The notes: a model not told the origin generated them from the letters alone. Positions 26,722-38,643 are shown, numbered from the stretch's first letter. The stretch: DNA of 64,000 nucleotides from Marasmius tenuissimus (GCA_029532415.1 JAQOTA010000053.1:2170001-2234000); one strand, 5' to 3'. Made by a program: numbers and translations.

Positions 26722-28600
26722 ATGAAGGAAGATTCCAAGGACATTGAATCTGCAACGGTATCCGTTTCTGTTGAGTGAGTAATGCTTGACGATCATCCTA
26801 GATCCATTCTGATGCTGTCCAGAGGCCAGCCCGACAACAAGACCAGGCGATATGACCGTCAGCTTCGGTGAGCACGATCTCAAGCGCGAGATTCTAGACA
26901 ATAACCTCTCTTCAAAGTCTTTGGGCTGCAAGTGGTCAGTCGGCGCTCGAGAATTCACGTATCCTCGTCATTTCCGGTTCAGCTACTTCAACTTCAATCC
27001 TCAAGAACCTCGTTCTTCCTGGAATTGGCCACTTCACGATTCTAGATCATACCAAGGTCACCCCAGAAGACGCTGGCAACAATTTTTTCCTCGAAGGGCC
27101 TTCGAGTATAGGCGAATCGCGTGCGGAGGAGGCGGTCAGACTGCTTTTGGAGTTGAATGAGAGCGTGGACGGTAGAGCAGATCAACGCGACATTGCGGAA
27201 GTGCTGGAGAACGACCCTTCGTATATCACCAGCTTCACTCTTGTGATCGCTCACAATCTACATCCCACCCTGCTCGGCCGGCTCTCAAATTTGCTGTGGT
27301 CTGATTCCCTGAATCCTTCTCTGATCGTTGTTAACTCGGCTGGTTTCCTAGCAGAGTTCACGATTCAATTCCATGAACACGCTAGTAAGCCTCACAATAT
27401 GACTTGCTTACATGACCTTCTGATTAAGTCGAACGGACAGTTATCGAAAGCCATACCGAAACAGCACCGTCGCTCAGGATCGATAAACCATTCCCAGCTT
27501 TGTATGATTACGCTACGAATTTGGACTTCACCAAGATGGACCCGACTGACCATGGGCATGTTCCGTATGTCATCGTCTTAGTCCAACTACTCGACAAATG
27601 GAAGAAAGAAGTACGTTTACCCAACGTCGTGTTCTTCCCCACTAACATCTTATGTTACAGCATGGTGGCAATCCTCCAAAAACGTATGACGAAAAGAAAG
27701 CCTTCAAAGCTTCTATCTTGGCCATGAAGCATAAGATTGACGAAGAAAACTTTGACGAAGCTGAGGCACAAGCGTACCGTTGCTGGTCGGAGACCACCGT
27801 GCCTTCCGAAATTGCTAAACTGTTTGACGAACCCAAACTTGCATCGCTCACTCCGGACTCTCCTCACTTCTTCCATTTACTGGTTGCATTGAAGAAGTTC
27901 GCTGCTCAACCTCCACATGTACTTCCTTTGTCTAGCTCGCTTCCGGACATGAAAGCCAATACCGAGAGCTATATTCACCTACAAAAACTTTACAAGAAGC
28001 GAGCGGAGGAGGAAAAGGCGGAGTTTAAGACACTCCTGCAGGAATCCGTCCCGGACGAGTTGGTAGATACTTTTGTGAAGAATGCTCACGGCCTCAGGTT
28101 GTTAAAGGGTAAGAAATGGAGTGACTTTGACGCGAACCCATCTGTTCTAGGTCGGTCTTCGCCCATCCAACATCCGGCCGGACGCTAACCGTTCTTCCTC
28201 TTCCATAGCTGAAAAGCTCTCGATAAACCCAAGGGAGGCTTCCGCTCACCTTGCACTTGCTGCACTACGTGCCGTTATTGTGAAACACCAGGGGAAACCG
28301 ACGACAGAGACACTTACCGAGGAAGCTCTCGCGCTCCTTCCATCCGGAACCGAGCTATCTGATGATTTCTCCAACGCTGTCGGCGAACTGTATGTTTTCC
28401 TCTCCGTTGCCGTTCTATCGAGTCTGATTCTAAGCGGCTTTTCAGCGTACGAGCGCCTACCGCCGATCTCCCTAACACTTCAGCGTTCTTGGGAGGATTG
28501 GTCGCCCAAGAGGCAATCAAGATGATCACGAAGCAGTACGAACCCATAAACGGCTGCTGCGTCATAGACTTGATTGACTCTTGGACCGGTACGATATGAC
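26722..28600 (+). CDS. ULA1: NEDD8-activating enzyme E1 regulatory subunit
   Basis: Multi-exon gene. Spliced reading opens MKEDSKDIES, then RRYDRQLRLWAASGQSALE, the N-terminal Rossmann signature of ThiF/E1-like proteins. GIGHFTILDHTKVTPEDAGN and NNFFLEGPSSIGESRAE follow, typical of the APPBP1/Ula1 half of the NEDD8 E1. The C-terminal part has SAFLGGLVAQEAIKMITKQY and ends at 28600. It forms a heterodimer with Uba3, which carries the catalytic cysteine; no such cysteine is expected or seen here. The pathway activates NEDD8/Rub1 for cullin modification, which controls SCF ligases such as those served by F-box proteins. Exon joins were read by eye and the overall frame is consistent. Some internal boundaries may be off by a few bases. 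Confidence 0.92.
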
Positions 28601-28914
28601 GAGTAAGCGTAGGAATGTAGTCGGAATTGGGGAGTAGCCCGGTGAGACTGCACGACCGGATCGCTGTACTTTTCTTGTTGCTCTTTCACTACCCAAATAG
28701 ACTGCCGTTGAAGATCAGAGTATTCATACTTGCGATTCAAGCGTGTGGCATGGCCATCAAGCATGCGCACACTGAATATGGCTCTGATCATTGTTGCCCT
28801 CCGCTTTGGCACCCGCGACGGGTCAGGTATAAAGGTTGCTCTGAGGACGTTTCATCTCTAACGACTCTTTCTCCGTAACTCGACCTCACATCGTACCCCA
28901 AGTCACACAATATC
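28601..28914. other. Intergenic
   Basis: Short stretch between ULA1 and a small tandem gene on the same strand. It must hold the ULA1 terminator and the promoter of the next gene. Nothing specific recognised. Confidence 0.4.
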
Positions 28915-29456
28915 ATGAGCAGGCTCCTACCACTCATCTACGACACATCGACACCTCTCAACCATCCAGTGAGCTCCCTCCGCGTCCGTGCACCGATCTG
29001 TCCAATCTCATTTACCTCACTATGTAAAGGAAATTCTGCTGGCCCTCGATCCGTCGCACCCTTACACTGCGATAACCACTCAAAACGGTGTGGCACTCAC
29101 GCCCGGCTGGGACGCGCACGGAAACTCCCCCGTAATTTTTCAGTCACAGAGGAAAGATATAGGTGGGACGCCGGAAGCAACACAGAGTTGCAAACAGGAC
29201 GAGCCTAAACCTGATGGGGCCACGGCCACGTTCAAGTCAAGTGAGATGGTGCCAGCATGACGTTGCAAGTGGCTTGAGCTAAGGAGTGTCTTGTTTTCTA
29301 GATCCGCGGCCCAAAATTACCAGGAAGAAATCATCCGCCAGACTTCTATCGAGTGTTGAAGACGCAGAGATAGCTAGACGCCAGAGGATTGCATTGATAA
29401 GGGGTTTCGCTCGTAAGAGGCTTGCCCAGGCTCAGAAGGATCGGAACGGAATGTAA
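28915..29456 (+). CDS. Small basic protein of unknown function
   Basis: Three exons (28915-28968, 29030-29240, 29302-29456) joined by clean GT-AG introns give 139 aa in phase. The N-terminus reads MSRLLPLIYDTSTPLNHP. The middle is neutral. The last exon is strongly basic and helical: RPKITRKKSSARLLSSVED, then RRQRIALIRGFARKRLAQAQ, ending DRNGM. This suggests nucleic-acid or ribosome binding or a nuclear signal, but I recognise no family. It sits between ULA1 and CAB5 on the same strand. The consistent phases across two introns support a real gene. The first intron acceptor could be shifted. Confidence 0.6.
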
Positions 29457-29729
29457 ATCGACGCGTCGGCCTCTGTATTTGGTACGGCGTACTTTAAGGA
29501 CATTAGGGGTCATCATATCATATCAAACGAGGACACTCTTTCATTATATCTGGCTACTTTTTGACACGAGAACCGAAGTTGTAATCGAGAAACTAGTATA
29601 CATACTCTCAGTCGAATCACGGACGCTTGTTCGGCGCGTAAACTCCGTTAGCATTTAGAGGGCCGGTTTGCCGCGGCACTCTATCATGGGCCACTCCAAC
29701 TCAAGGCTTTCAAACTCTCAAGACGAACG

Positions 29730-30548
29730 ATGATAGGTAAATGAATAGCAAACTGTATGTTGTTTGGTAGCTCATCGCCTCACCAGTAATTGGACTCACT
29801 GGAGGAATCGCAACAGGGAAATCCACCGTTTCTTCCCTCCTCCAATCTAAATACAATATCCCGGTCGTTGACGCGGACCTTCTTGCACGCGAAGTCGTCG
29901 AACCTGGGACACCAGCTCTCCGACGCATTGTCAAGACGTTTGGTTCAGAAGTTTTACTGACAGACGGTTCTGGCGCGCTCGACCGAAAGAAATTGGGGTC
30001 CATTATCTTCAACGACGAGAAGAAGCGGAAACAGCTTAATGCAATCGTTCACCCGGCTGTAAGATGGGGAATGTTCTGGGGTGTAGTGAAGTGTTGGTTG
30101 AGAGGAGAGCGTATATGCGTGCTGGACGTACCGCTTCTCATTGAGAGCAAACTCTGGAGATATGTCTGGGGTGTTCTTCTGGTCTATTTGTGCGTCTTAA
30201 CCTTTTTTACTTTTGGAATTTGTTCTGACTCTTAATAGGCCCCAGGAAACTCAACTACAACGACTTATGTCCCGAGACAAGTCTTCAGAGCAGGATGCCA
30301 TGTCGCGAATAAACTCTCAGCTACCCCTTCAACAGAAACTGGACTATGCGGATTATGTTATTCAAAACGATGGTACTTTGGAGGAGCTAGAAGCGAAATT
30401 ATCCCGTTCCGTCGAGAGAATACGTCGCGATGCTGGTTGGACATGGCCCTCTTGGGTTCCCCCGATAGGACTACTCTCTGCGTTATGGGTATTAGCGTAC
30501 CGCAATCTCTGGTTCCAGATACCTGTGAAGCAGCCGAAAATGTTCTAA
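29730..30548 (+). CDS. CAB5: Dephospho-CoA kinase
   Basis: Three exons: a 7-nt first coding exon (29730-29736), then 29787-30189 and 30239-30548, giving 239 aa. The P-loop is split by the first intron and reads MIVIGLTGGIATGKST after splicing. VVDADLLAREVVEPG is the dephospho-CoA kinase signature with the substrate-contacting Asp. A lid with DVPLLIESKLW and SRDKSSEQDAMSRINSQLP follows, then DYVIQNDGTLEEL. The enzyme phosphorylates the 3'-OH of dephospho-CoA, the last step of CoA synthesis. The C-terminus has a hydrophobic stretch (IGLLSALWVLAYRNLW) that could anchor it to a membrane, as seen in fungal and animal homologues associated with mitochondria or lipid droplets. Confidence 0.93.
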
Positions 30549-30655
30549 GTAATAAATCGTGTATCTCAAGGACTGTGACATATTGACTTGTTTTGATGAC
30601 TGACCTTAACTGGCGCGCGCCTCGCTTAATTCCAAACCACCACCATCTCTGAAAA

Positions 30656-31871
30656 ATGCCATTCGGTGAACTAGTCTGCGGCTCGCCAGGAAGCGGAAAA
30701 TCCACGTATTGCTACGGCAAACACCAGCTTTTTACTGCCCTAAACCGGCCCATTTCGATTGTCAATCTCGATCCAGCAAATGACAATATTCCTTACCCAT
30801 GCGCAATCGACATATCGTCGTTAATTACACTCAAGGATGTCATGGAAGAACACGGACTGGGACCCAACGGAGGCATGCTGTACTGCCTGGAGTATCTAGA
30901 GGTGAATTATGATTGGCTAGAGGATAGATTAAAGGAACTAGGACAGGATGCCTACGTGCTTTTCGACCTCCCCGGACAAGTCGAACTCAGTACCAATCAC
31001 GAAAGTGTGAAAAGAATAGTCGAAAAGTTGACCAAAAGTGGCTTCAGGGTGAGTCGTTCAGTATCTTGAGTGTTGCTATTTCTCAGCTCATTGACCAAGA
31101 TCTTCCAATAGTTGGCTGCCGTTCACTTGTGCGATGCACACTATGTGACAGACTCTTCGAAGTATATTTCGGTCTTGTTGCTTTCGTTGAGGACGATGCT
31201 ACACCTGGAGCTACCACACATCAATGTCCTCTCCAAGGTTGACCTCTTGAAGCAATACGGTGAATTGGGTGCGTTCATTCTTGCTCCTTTCAAACGTTCG
31301 TCAGAACCTCAAACGCGTCGATAGACTTCAATCTTGACTTCTACACGGAAGTTCAAGACCTGTCATATCTGGAAAACACTCTGAACCAGGCTTCACCCCG
31401 ATTCGCCGCTCTCAACATGGCTATAATATCCCTTATCGAGGACTACGGACTCGTGGGTTTTGAAACCCTCGCTGTCGAGGCAAGCACCTCTTTTGTTCAG
31501 GGTATCTCTCTAATTAACTAGAACCTGTTCCGCAGGACAAGAATTCCATGCTACATCTGACCCGGGCTATAGACCGTGCAACAGGTTACGTCTTTGTTCC
31601 TCCTCCGGGTTCTCAAGCACCACCGGGAACTATAGATGAATCGGATGGGGCATCAGCTGCTCGACCAAATTCCTACGCGCTCTTCTCCAGCGCAACAGGT
31701 CAAATGCAAGGTCCCGCAAGCGACATACGAGATGTTCAGGAGAGATGGATCGATGCAAGGGATGAGTACGATGCTTTTGAAAAGAGACAATGGAGGAAGG
31801 AGGGTGAAATGCTGAGAGACGAGGCAGCTAGAAATAGGATACAAGAACGTAAACCACCTTCAGGATCGTAA
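30656..31871 (+). CDS. GPN2: GPN-loop GTPase 2
   Basis: Four exons (30656-31048, 31112-31268, 31325-31479, 31536-31871) give 346 aa in phase. Walker [10 protein letters not shown] (residues 9-17) and the family-defining GPN insertion (residues 69-71 in GLGPNGG) are clear. [17 protein letters not shown] and FNLDFYTEV, characteristic of Gpn2, also appear. GPN2 works with GPN1/Npa3 and GPN3 in assembly and nuclear import of RNA polymerase II and III. The third intron (31480-31535) starts with GC (GAG|GCAAGC) rather than GT and ends in a normal AG. Using the later GT would leave an intron of about 35 nt, shorter than any other here. Confidence 0.95.
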
Positions 31872-33041
31872 GAATATACAGCCCTTCCTACATAAATGTC
31901 ATTGGAACCGTGTCTTCCCGTAAATGAGACTGGGGCTTCGTATCTGTCTTCGGTAACCTAGAGGAAATAATGAACGAAACTACGAGCGCTTGTTGTGGCA
32001 TCGGCTGGTTGTACCTTGCCCTCCGAGTCCCTCGGAAGTTCCGACCCCCGTACACATGATCTTGAACTCTGTGGCTACCAATTCCGGCACCTAACAGCTT
32101 CCACGGTGACCCACACTACTGGTTCGAACAGCGTCTGCAATCTCTCCGACATCCTCGCAGGCGGGGAATCGGGACGCGGTCAAATAGAAAAATGTAGAAA
32201 AATTCCCGGTGGAAGGATCTCGGGGATTTCGAGCTATGAGTATGTATGATAGACAGCAAAGTAATGTACTGTAAACGCAGTATCAATCTCGGCACTTGAA
32301 CTCGGGGATGAAGGAGACCAGGTCAACTGCCCTCATTCGGCAGGACCACGAAATATGTGCGTTCTTCTACACCTTCCTGCTAGATATTGGGAAGAGGGCG
32401 TTCGCCGCTGGTACTGCATTCCCTGACTTCGCCGAGCCGATGAATTCGGGCTACATAGCAGCCTCTTCACGGCTACCCAATGCCCGACAGCTGCAGGATT
32501 TAGCACCATGAAACTAGCTCGATCCATGGACAGAATCACTTTCCGGGTGCGATTGCGTCCCGCGCAACATTGATCACAGAAGCTGATGAGAGCTGCACTG
32601 ATGGTAAAGCACTCAATAATTGAAAGTCGGGGCAGGGCACACGGCTAACTTGCTGGCGGCACACCCAGCTGGGAAGCCCCCATTCGCCGATGTATTCGCG
32701 TGGGCTATGCGGAGTCGAGCGAGAGCCTGTAATCGCATCATAAGCTGTAGCACTCGGGCATGATTAGTACCACGTACGGGCCAATCATAGGGAGCCTTAT
32801 GTTCACGCTAGCGCTTCATGAGCGCATCCCAATCACGGTTCTACAACGGAATGCGGTCAGAATTGAAGATCTCAGCAAGATAGAACAAGGTATACAGACT
32901 AATGGCACATCAAAAAATAAACAGGTCGTCTCCTCGATAGAAAGAAAACGGATAGAAAGCGTGAACATAGCGAAATGGGCCGAAAACAAAGCAAAAATAA
33001 CCCGATGGGCTCGAGATAGATTGTGAAACAAGGATACCAGA
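31872..33041. other. Convergent 3' intergenic, 1.17 kb
   Basis: Lies between the 3' ends of GPN2 (+) and DSN1 (-). Several short open frames exist but none has a family match or convincing splice signals. I looked for tRNA-like arms around 32100-32300 and found no complete cloverleaf. Confidence 0.45.
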
Positions 33042-35356
33042 CTATCGATCCCTGCCAGGCGTCCGTTCCCTCCCTGGAGTTCTCTCCCGATCCCTCCCAG
33101 GTGTATGACCTCGTCTGGGCGTTCCGGGCGTCTTCCTAGGTGTCTGCGGTCCAGTCGGTGGTATAGTCAGCCGCCTCTCCCCAACGCCAACACCGCCTGC
33201 TTCCCCAATCCGCTGCAACACTCGCTCTGCTCTCCTCACTTCATCTCCTCTCTTTGCAAGTGGACGCTGCCCATCCACCTGCGCTAACGCCCTGAATAGC
33301 TCCTGCGGATCTCGATGAGGGTGTGGTCGGGACTGGGAACTATCCGGGGGTAGATAGTCATTCAGAACTTGAGCAGCAGATGTGGTTGATTTCCCGAACG
33401 CTGTCGACAAGGAAGCATCCCCGGTGCGAGCTTTCAAGGCTACACCCAAGACTTCGAAGCGCTTGTCCAATAGGTTCTCCGACACTCGAGTTGCAGCTCG
33501 TGCCGTATTCACATACGAATACAGCGTGTCCAGACTGTATCTGAGCTCCGAGAACCGTTCCTTCAATTGTTCCTCCGCCAGAGCTTTCTCCGCCCGTGCC
33601 GTGGCTCCTGGCCCCACCGCTCGTTCCTCCCCCCTCGCAGGTTGGAGTCCCAGCAGTGATTTGCAAAGACCGACTACTTCTCGCTGCGAGTCAGGCAATA
33701 GATCAACCGACGGAAGCCAGCCCCAGTCCTCAGGTTCTGTGTCAGCTTTCTGCTTCCCTTGAGCTTTGGCCGACAAGCCGTTGACCCGGGAGAGAGACTC
33801 TAGTTCAGTCTTACGCTGTTCGATTCGGGTGCGTTCTTTCTTGACGAGACCGTCGTAGAACCCTTCGACCTTCATCCACGATTGCTCCTCCTCTTCCATC
33901 CTTATGTCGAAGTCAGTAATCATAAACGCGTATGAATGGTAAAGACACGTACTTCCGTATGTCGCTCGAGTAATTGGTTTCCCATCTGCGAAGGGATATA
34001 TTCTGCTCGTTCTCCCGAAGTTGAGGTGCCACCTCAGGTTTCGAAGATGATGAAGAATACGGGTTGAGATCAATCTGCTTGTCGGCTAAGATCTGGAGGG
34101 ATGTTTTGCAGACTTCTTTTAGAAGCTCTTCTGCTGCCGTGGAAAGTGGTGGAAGTTCTGAAGGGCCGGAAGAAGTAAATGTGGAGGGATTGTGTACGGT
34201 TCGTGAATGGCACCATATCAGAAGTTGCCGGAGGCGTTCTGATTCTGGAAGTTCGGTATCGATATGCTTGTAAAAGCTCTCGTGTGAAACGGTCTTGTGC
34301 GGTTCAGCTACGGGGTATAAATACTTGAGATAAGTAGAATTTCCAAGTGTTAAAGGTCGAAAACGCACAAAACGAGCCTGAAGCCTCAAACGACGCTGAT
34401 ATACGCTTCCCTCTGCTCACAGAACTCTTCCGCCGATGACCCTGACCTCCTTTTCCGACATTCCCCCCTGGTAAAGATGGCCTCCCCCTCCTCTGCTCAT
34501 CGGTTTCCTCATTCGAAGCCTGAATAGCTGCCATGGCACCCGAACGTAGCGCCTTATTTCTAGCGATCATGGGGCTCTCGTCAACTGGTATTGGTTGTAT
34601 TGTATCGACCGTCTTCTTGCCCTTTCCCTTCCCCTTCCCCGCCGGCCCCGTTCCGTCTCTCCCGTTCCTACCCACAGGGTCGAGTTCCATGTCGCGCGTT
34701 GGGATTAAAGCTGAATCAATATGTTGAGCACGAGACTGCCTGCGCAGCTTGTCCGCCTCGTCTTCCATCGCGCGAACGTCCTGTTCAATCGTTTCCTCTT
34801 GAATAGTTTCGGTCGTCCTGGATAGAGGCACCCTAGATGTCGACGGCTGAGGTTGAGATGGTGGCGGTTGAGAGCCAGCTCGGAACTTTTTGGAAGGCTG
34901 CAGGCTGGGTTGTGAGGAAGATGTTGACGCTGTTGGCATGGAACGATTTGGCTGTGACGATGGAGGTGGCTGCGAAGCATGTCGAGACGAATTTTGTCCT
35001 TGAGCGGAACTTGGACGCGAATGAGGTTCCGGCGCATGAACAATGAGCAATCCACTACTTTGGTCTCCCCCGGTCTGCACTGTAAACAAAGGTTTCATTG
35101 ACCACATTCAGGACCGACGCGTAGAGATTACCAGACGAAAGAACTCACGTTTACGCTTATTCGACGCGCCTTTCCCCTGCTTGAATGAAGGCATAATAAC
35201 TTAGAGAACAAAAGCCATTGTTAGAGCATTCCTGGCACGTACATGTTCGTTCTTCATCTTCTTCGCTGCGGCCATTAATGGGTTCGAATCGTCCAATCCA
35301 TGTTTTCGTTTAGCTCCTGGTTGTGCGGGGATCATATGGACAAGAGTCTGGCTCAT
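33042..35356 (-). CDS. DSN1: Kinetochore MIND/Mis12-complex subunit Dsn1 (Mis13)
   Basis: Five exons (35356-35243, 35179-35149, 35079-34369, 34307-33953, 33900-33042) give 689 aa in phase. The conserved core is RGKRISASFEASG, then SFYKHIDTELPE and RLRQLLIWC, the Mis13/Dsn1 family signature. A basic patch RRKSSVSRGKRIS just before it holds two Aurora-B-type sites (R-x-S), as in yeast and human Dsn1, where phosphorylation relieves autoinhibition of CENP-C binding. The N-terminal 330 residues are low complexity (Ser/Pro/Gln). A coiled-coil region follows the core. The C-terminus ends in repeated TPGR(D/E)R units. The protein should sit in the Mis12 complex, linking centromere chromatin to the Ndc80 complex. 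Confidence 0.92.
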
Positions 35357-36235
35357 ATGCCGCTCGAAATTGAATCGTAGAGATAGTTTGTGTGTCGCGC
35401 GATATCGAGCAGAACGCCGCCGTCGGCGTCTGCGATGAGGAGACTGGTCACTGTAAGAGTTCAACACTCGGAGTTTCAAAACATCGGCATCCTCACGTGC
35501 GGCGCTTTGTTGATCAACAAAGCGCACCCAGTAAGCGCCCAAGACGCGACCACTCGTGGTTGATTCAGACTCATTCAGACGCCCACTGTCAGTGTCAGGT
35601 TCCCGGCAACCAACCAACCCTCGTTGATTCCAGTGATTCCTTACTATCATTCGAACCGCATTCTATCCTATTCGAACACCGTTTTACTGATGTCAGTTTT
35701 TAGGGTTGCCCTCAATTGTCCCACTTCTGGCTCGTCTCCGGCTTCTAAGAATTATGGCCTGTTTCGGGCATATCAGGCGCTCCAATACAGGATCTTGCAG
35801 GCATACCACAGTAGCTGTACACGCTGTTTATCACTGCACACCGCTCCAACGGGACGGGACCAGTATTTCCATCGATACAAAGAAATCTCTACTTGAAAGG
35901 CGGTGAACGCGATTCTTGGGAACTGTCAGGCATTCGTCCGATCACTTCTAGAGAATGGAGCGACTGGGACGCATCTGGTTCTAGCTTGGTCTCTGCCGAC
36001 GTCTCTCCCAGAGTTTCCCGGGTCTTCTTTCTACAGCCTGCTGAACCAGCACTTTCTCCCTTGGCCAGCTATCCCGTACCCTGAAAGCCTGTCTGCCGAT
36101 TTCTCCTCGGTTCTTGCGCCTGCTGTTTTGCTGTCTTGCACAACTTTGCAAGATTCAGGCCTTCCCGCGACTGCCGGGCTTACCGCTACGGTGCTCATTG
36201 CTGTCGGACTGCCCGAGAACAAAAGATCATCACAG
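35357..36235. other. Intergenic
   Basis: Upstream of DSN1. Nothing recognised beyond short open frames. The rightmost part borders the duplicated block that begins near 36236. Confidence 0.45.
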
Positions 36236-36420
36236 GTCCCTTGTTAGACGCCACAAAGCTAATGTGGGTGCTTCTGTGCGTCTGGATGGTCTTCAGTCGT
36301 CGAGAAGATGCGTGGTCGCAGTGTTGGACCTCAGTCGCATTCTCTGAACTTGAGCTGCTAAGAGGCTGTAATTCTGACTCGAGATTCCATTCCTTCTGGT
36401 AGGCTGTTGAATATTGCTGC
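36236..36420. repeat. Duplicated upstream block, copy 1
   Basis: Aligns with 39684-39870. Shared landmarks in order are CTTGTTAGACGCCACAA, TCTGTGCGTC, CCTCAGTCGCATTCT, a GGCTGTAA stretch, and GGCTGTTGA/TATTGCTGCAATATTC. Identity by eye is roughly three quarters. The block sits directly 5' of a small dsRNA-binding-domain gene in both copies, so it is likely the duplicated promoter. Confidence 0.75.
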
Positions 36421-36473
36421 AATATTCGCCAGTAACTAGGCCGGAATCCCCTCAGGGAAATGCCTCGTATACA

Positions 36474-36481
36474 TATATATA
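36474..36481 (+). promoter_or_regulatory. TATA-like box of dsRBD gene 1
   Basis: TATATATAC about 75 bp before the ATG at 36553, in the position expected for a TATA element. The second dsRBD copy also has one. Confidence 0.45.
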
Positions 36482-36552
36482 CCTCAGCTGGATCCGCTCT
36501 GAAATTCATCAACATACGACCTCTACTACGAGTTCTATCATCATACTTCAAC

Positions 36553-36911
36553 ATGCCTTCCCGAGCACCTCTCCGTATGTGTAACGGACTCAGACTCTAT
36601 ATCTCTGCTCACTGTTTTATCCTTTGACCCCTGCTTTAGGTCATTTTAAGACCGAGCTCCATAATTTCTGCCAGGAGACTGGGAGACCTCGTCCGACATA
36701 CCGGGACCAATTCCGAGGTCCTCAGAACAATGGGTTTTGGTATTCTGTGGCCTACGGTGCGAATCAGTATTCTTCAACGTCCCAGTCAAGTAACTTGAAG
36801 CCTATTTCAGTTGAAGAATATCCGGTTGGCGTGGGGGAGGCTAAAAGGTCCCTCATAGAGGCGCAACAATCGGCGGCTTCCCGAGCATTGGCTTATTTTG
36901 GACGGCTTTGA
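36553..36911 (+). CDS. Stand-alone dsRNA-binding-domain miniprotein 1
   Basis: Three exons (36553-36574, 36640-36756, 36811-36911) give 79 aa consisting of little more than one dsRBD. Helix 1 is FKTELHNFCQ. The first strand region reads PTYRDQFRGPQNNGFWYSVA. The loop is VEEYPVGVGEAKR and helix 2 is LIEAQQSAASRALAYF. The G-P-x-N-x-x-F pattern, the VGVGEAK turn and the alanine-rich helix 2 match the dsRBD family. The usual KKxAK RNA-contact motif is reduced to AKRS. Both introns are in phase 1, and the second copy at 39950 has them at the same places. Function is unknown. By family it could bind dsRNA or act as a protein-protein module in RNA silencing. Confidence 0.75.
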
Positions 36912-37674
36912 GTCTTAATCTCCCTAGAAAAGACCTAGACAGTTTCCTCGGGCAACCGCTTCTTTCCTTTAGTTGCCATGGAACTCAATCATATCCATTT
37001 CATGCCCGTTCATACCAGCAAATCCGATTCTCATCCCTACTTCACCCACTTTAAATAGCTCCGTATCGTATTTTTCTACGTTCCCCTTTAAATCCCCCTA
37101 TTAGATTTGGGTGACTGGCCCTAGTCTCTTTGCTCTACCCTACTGGTAGCCCTTGGCTCCGCTCTGTATTAGCTCCATGCGTTCTTCCTTGCTCTCCAAT
37201 ATATGCAACGTGGACTCTAGCAATATGCCATCCCGCGATGAGCGAACCGCCGTCCAGTCTGCCACTGATTTCGACCGTCCGTGACGTTCCAACTACCTCC
37301 AATGAACGAAGTTGAAGCAATCAATTAGCACCAGCGAGTCGACCTCCCCAGCCGTTGCTGATGAGGATCGTCAACTAGGTCAAGTCAACTAGGTCAAGGT
37401 TCTCCGTCTACTTACGAAGAATGATGAAGAGTAAATATGATGGTAGCTTTGGCGTTGACAAGTGGCTAAGCAGACACCTCGTGGCTGGATAGGATGGACA
37501 GATACCGCCAGGACTAGAAGTCATCAAGATGAGCAACCTGGTAAGAAGCCGTTAGGATGACCGCTACGGCAAGAGGCCGCCAGGCTGGGAGAAATGATCA
37601 ACCACGGGCAGACTAACAGCTGTAGGCCGTATGTACATACCAAATATTGCTCATCTAGGGACCTTTTGCGACTC
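36912..37674. other. Intergenic
   Basis: Downstream of dsRBD gene 1. A short part (37222-37310) resembles 40520-40600, downstream of dsRBD gene 2: both read TGATxTCxACxGTCC and then GACTACCTC or a close form. This suggests that the duplicated unit extends past the genes. No coding sequence recognised. Confidence 0.4.
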
Positions 37675-38206
37675 TCACACGAAACGCCGTTGGAAGGGAG
37701 CAGACGAAATAATATCAAACGCACGATAATCTACAGGAAATCGTGATGCAGTGAACGACTGAGGTTGGGCGCGGGTGATATCTAGCACAAGGAAAAAACA
37801 GTGGGGTCGGCATAGATTATGGAAGGAACAGACAGTATTCTGGCTCCCGACGGCACCATCTTCGACCCGTTCCTTGGGTAGCCTTTTGATTATGGCCAGT
37901 GGGTATACAGAAAGACTGATGACTTGGTAGCCTGCACCTACAATACGAAGTGATGTGAACGAAGGGAGAGAGAAGGGAAGTGAAGAACGGGATAAACCTT
38001 GTAAGGTCGGTGGGAGGAGAGGTGATGGTGGTGCTCGGAAAGAAAGGATCGTCGGCCATTTGGACGTGTTGGGTCCATATACCTGGTGTGGTGATCCGTG
38101 TGGTGGTCGTAAAAGGAACCAGGGGACGTAGATAGCAGTGTATATGCCACTTACTCTGTCCAAAGCCGTCTGACGCTGGCGAAATCGAGATCGGACTGAG
38201 ACACAT
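37675..38206 (-). pseudogene. Possible remnant of a DUF7702-like fungal membrane protein
   Basis: On the minus strand two separated motifs of this family appear in the right order: IYTAIYVPWFLL and, after a possible 85-bp intron, GLSRSS ... SLRIVGAGYQV. The sequence between and after them does not continue as the usual membrane helices, and no full-length frame can be spliced. I read it as a decayed fragment; a chance match is possible. Confidence 0.25.
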
Positions 38207-38639
38207 ATACTAATAGTCTACGCCGTAACGGTATGGTGCTCATTGCTGAGTCCATAAGCTGATCAAGTGGAGATAATGATGTCTCTGCTAGTTGTTACTT
38301 GTGCCGTTGGTATCGATTAAGAGTCCTCGACCCGTTAGGACCGATTCGAAGCTAATAGAGACAAAGTGACCACTGTCTTTATAGAAAATGTTTCCGAGTA
38401 ACATGACCAAGTTGAACACGCACCTCGTCTCTGAGTTCATTCTCAATTATATGTCAGTTGCACCCTTTGGTCTATTTGCTCGCTTTGCCTCGATCCTCTG
38501 AAAATGGTCGACAGGGTAGTACCATTTGAACGGGCCAGTGACGTTCAAAGGTGAGGTTGGGAGTCACTAGTCAAGAATAAGCACTACCAGTTTCCGACGC
38601 GTCGGTTGCGTGTGAACTAACCCACCGGCGCTACCAATT
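38207..38639. other. Intergenic
   Basis: Left flank of the transposable element at 38644. No feature recognised. Confidence 0.4.
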
Positions 38640-38643
38640 GCAC

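Noticed and set aside
32030..32320. GGTTCGAA-like and GAGTTCAAG-like sequences suggesting tRNA T-arms
   Set aside because: No matching acceptor stem, D-arm or anticodon arm at the right spacing on either strand.
32760..33026. 88-codon plus-strand frame before DSN1
   Set aside because: Lies in the 3' intergenic region between convergent genes, with no domain and no splice pattern.
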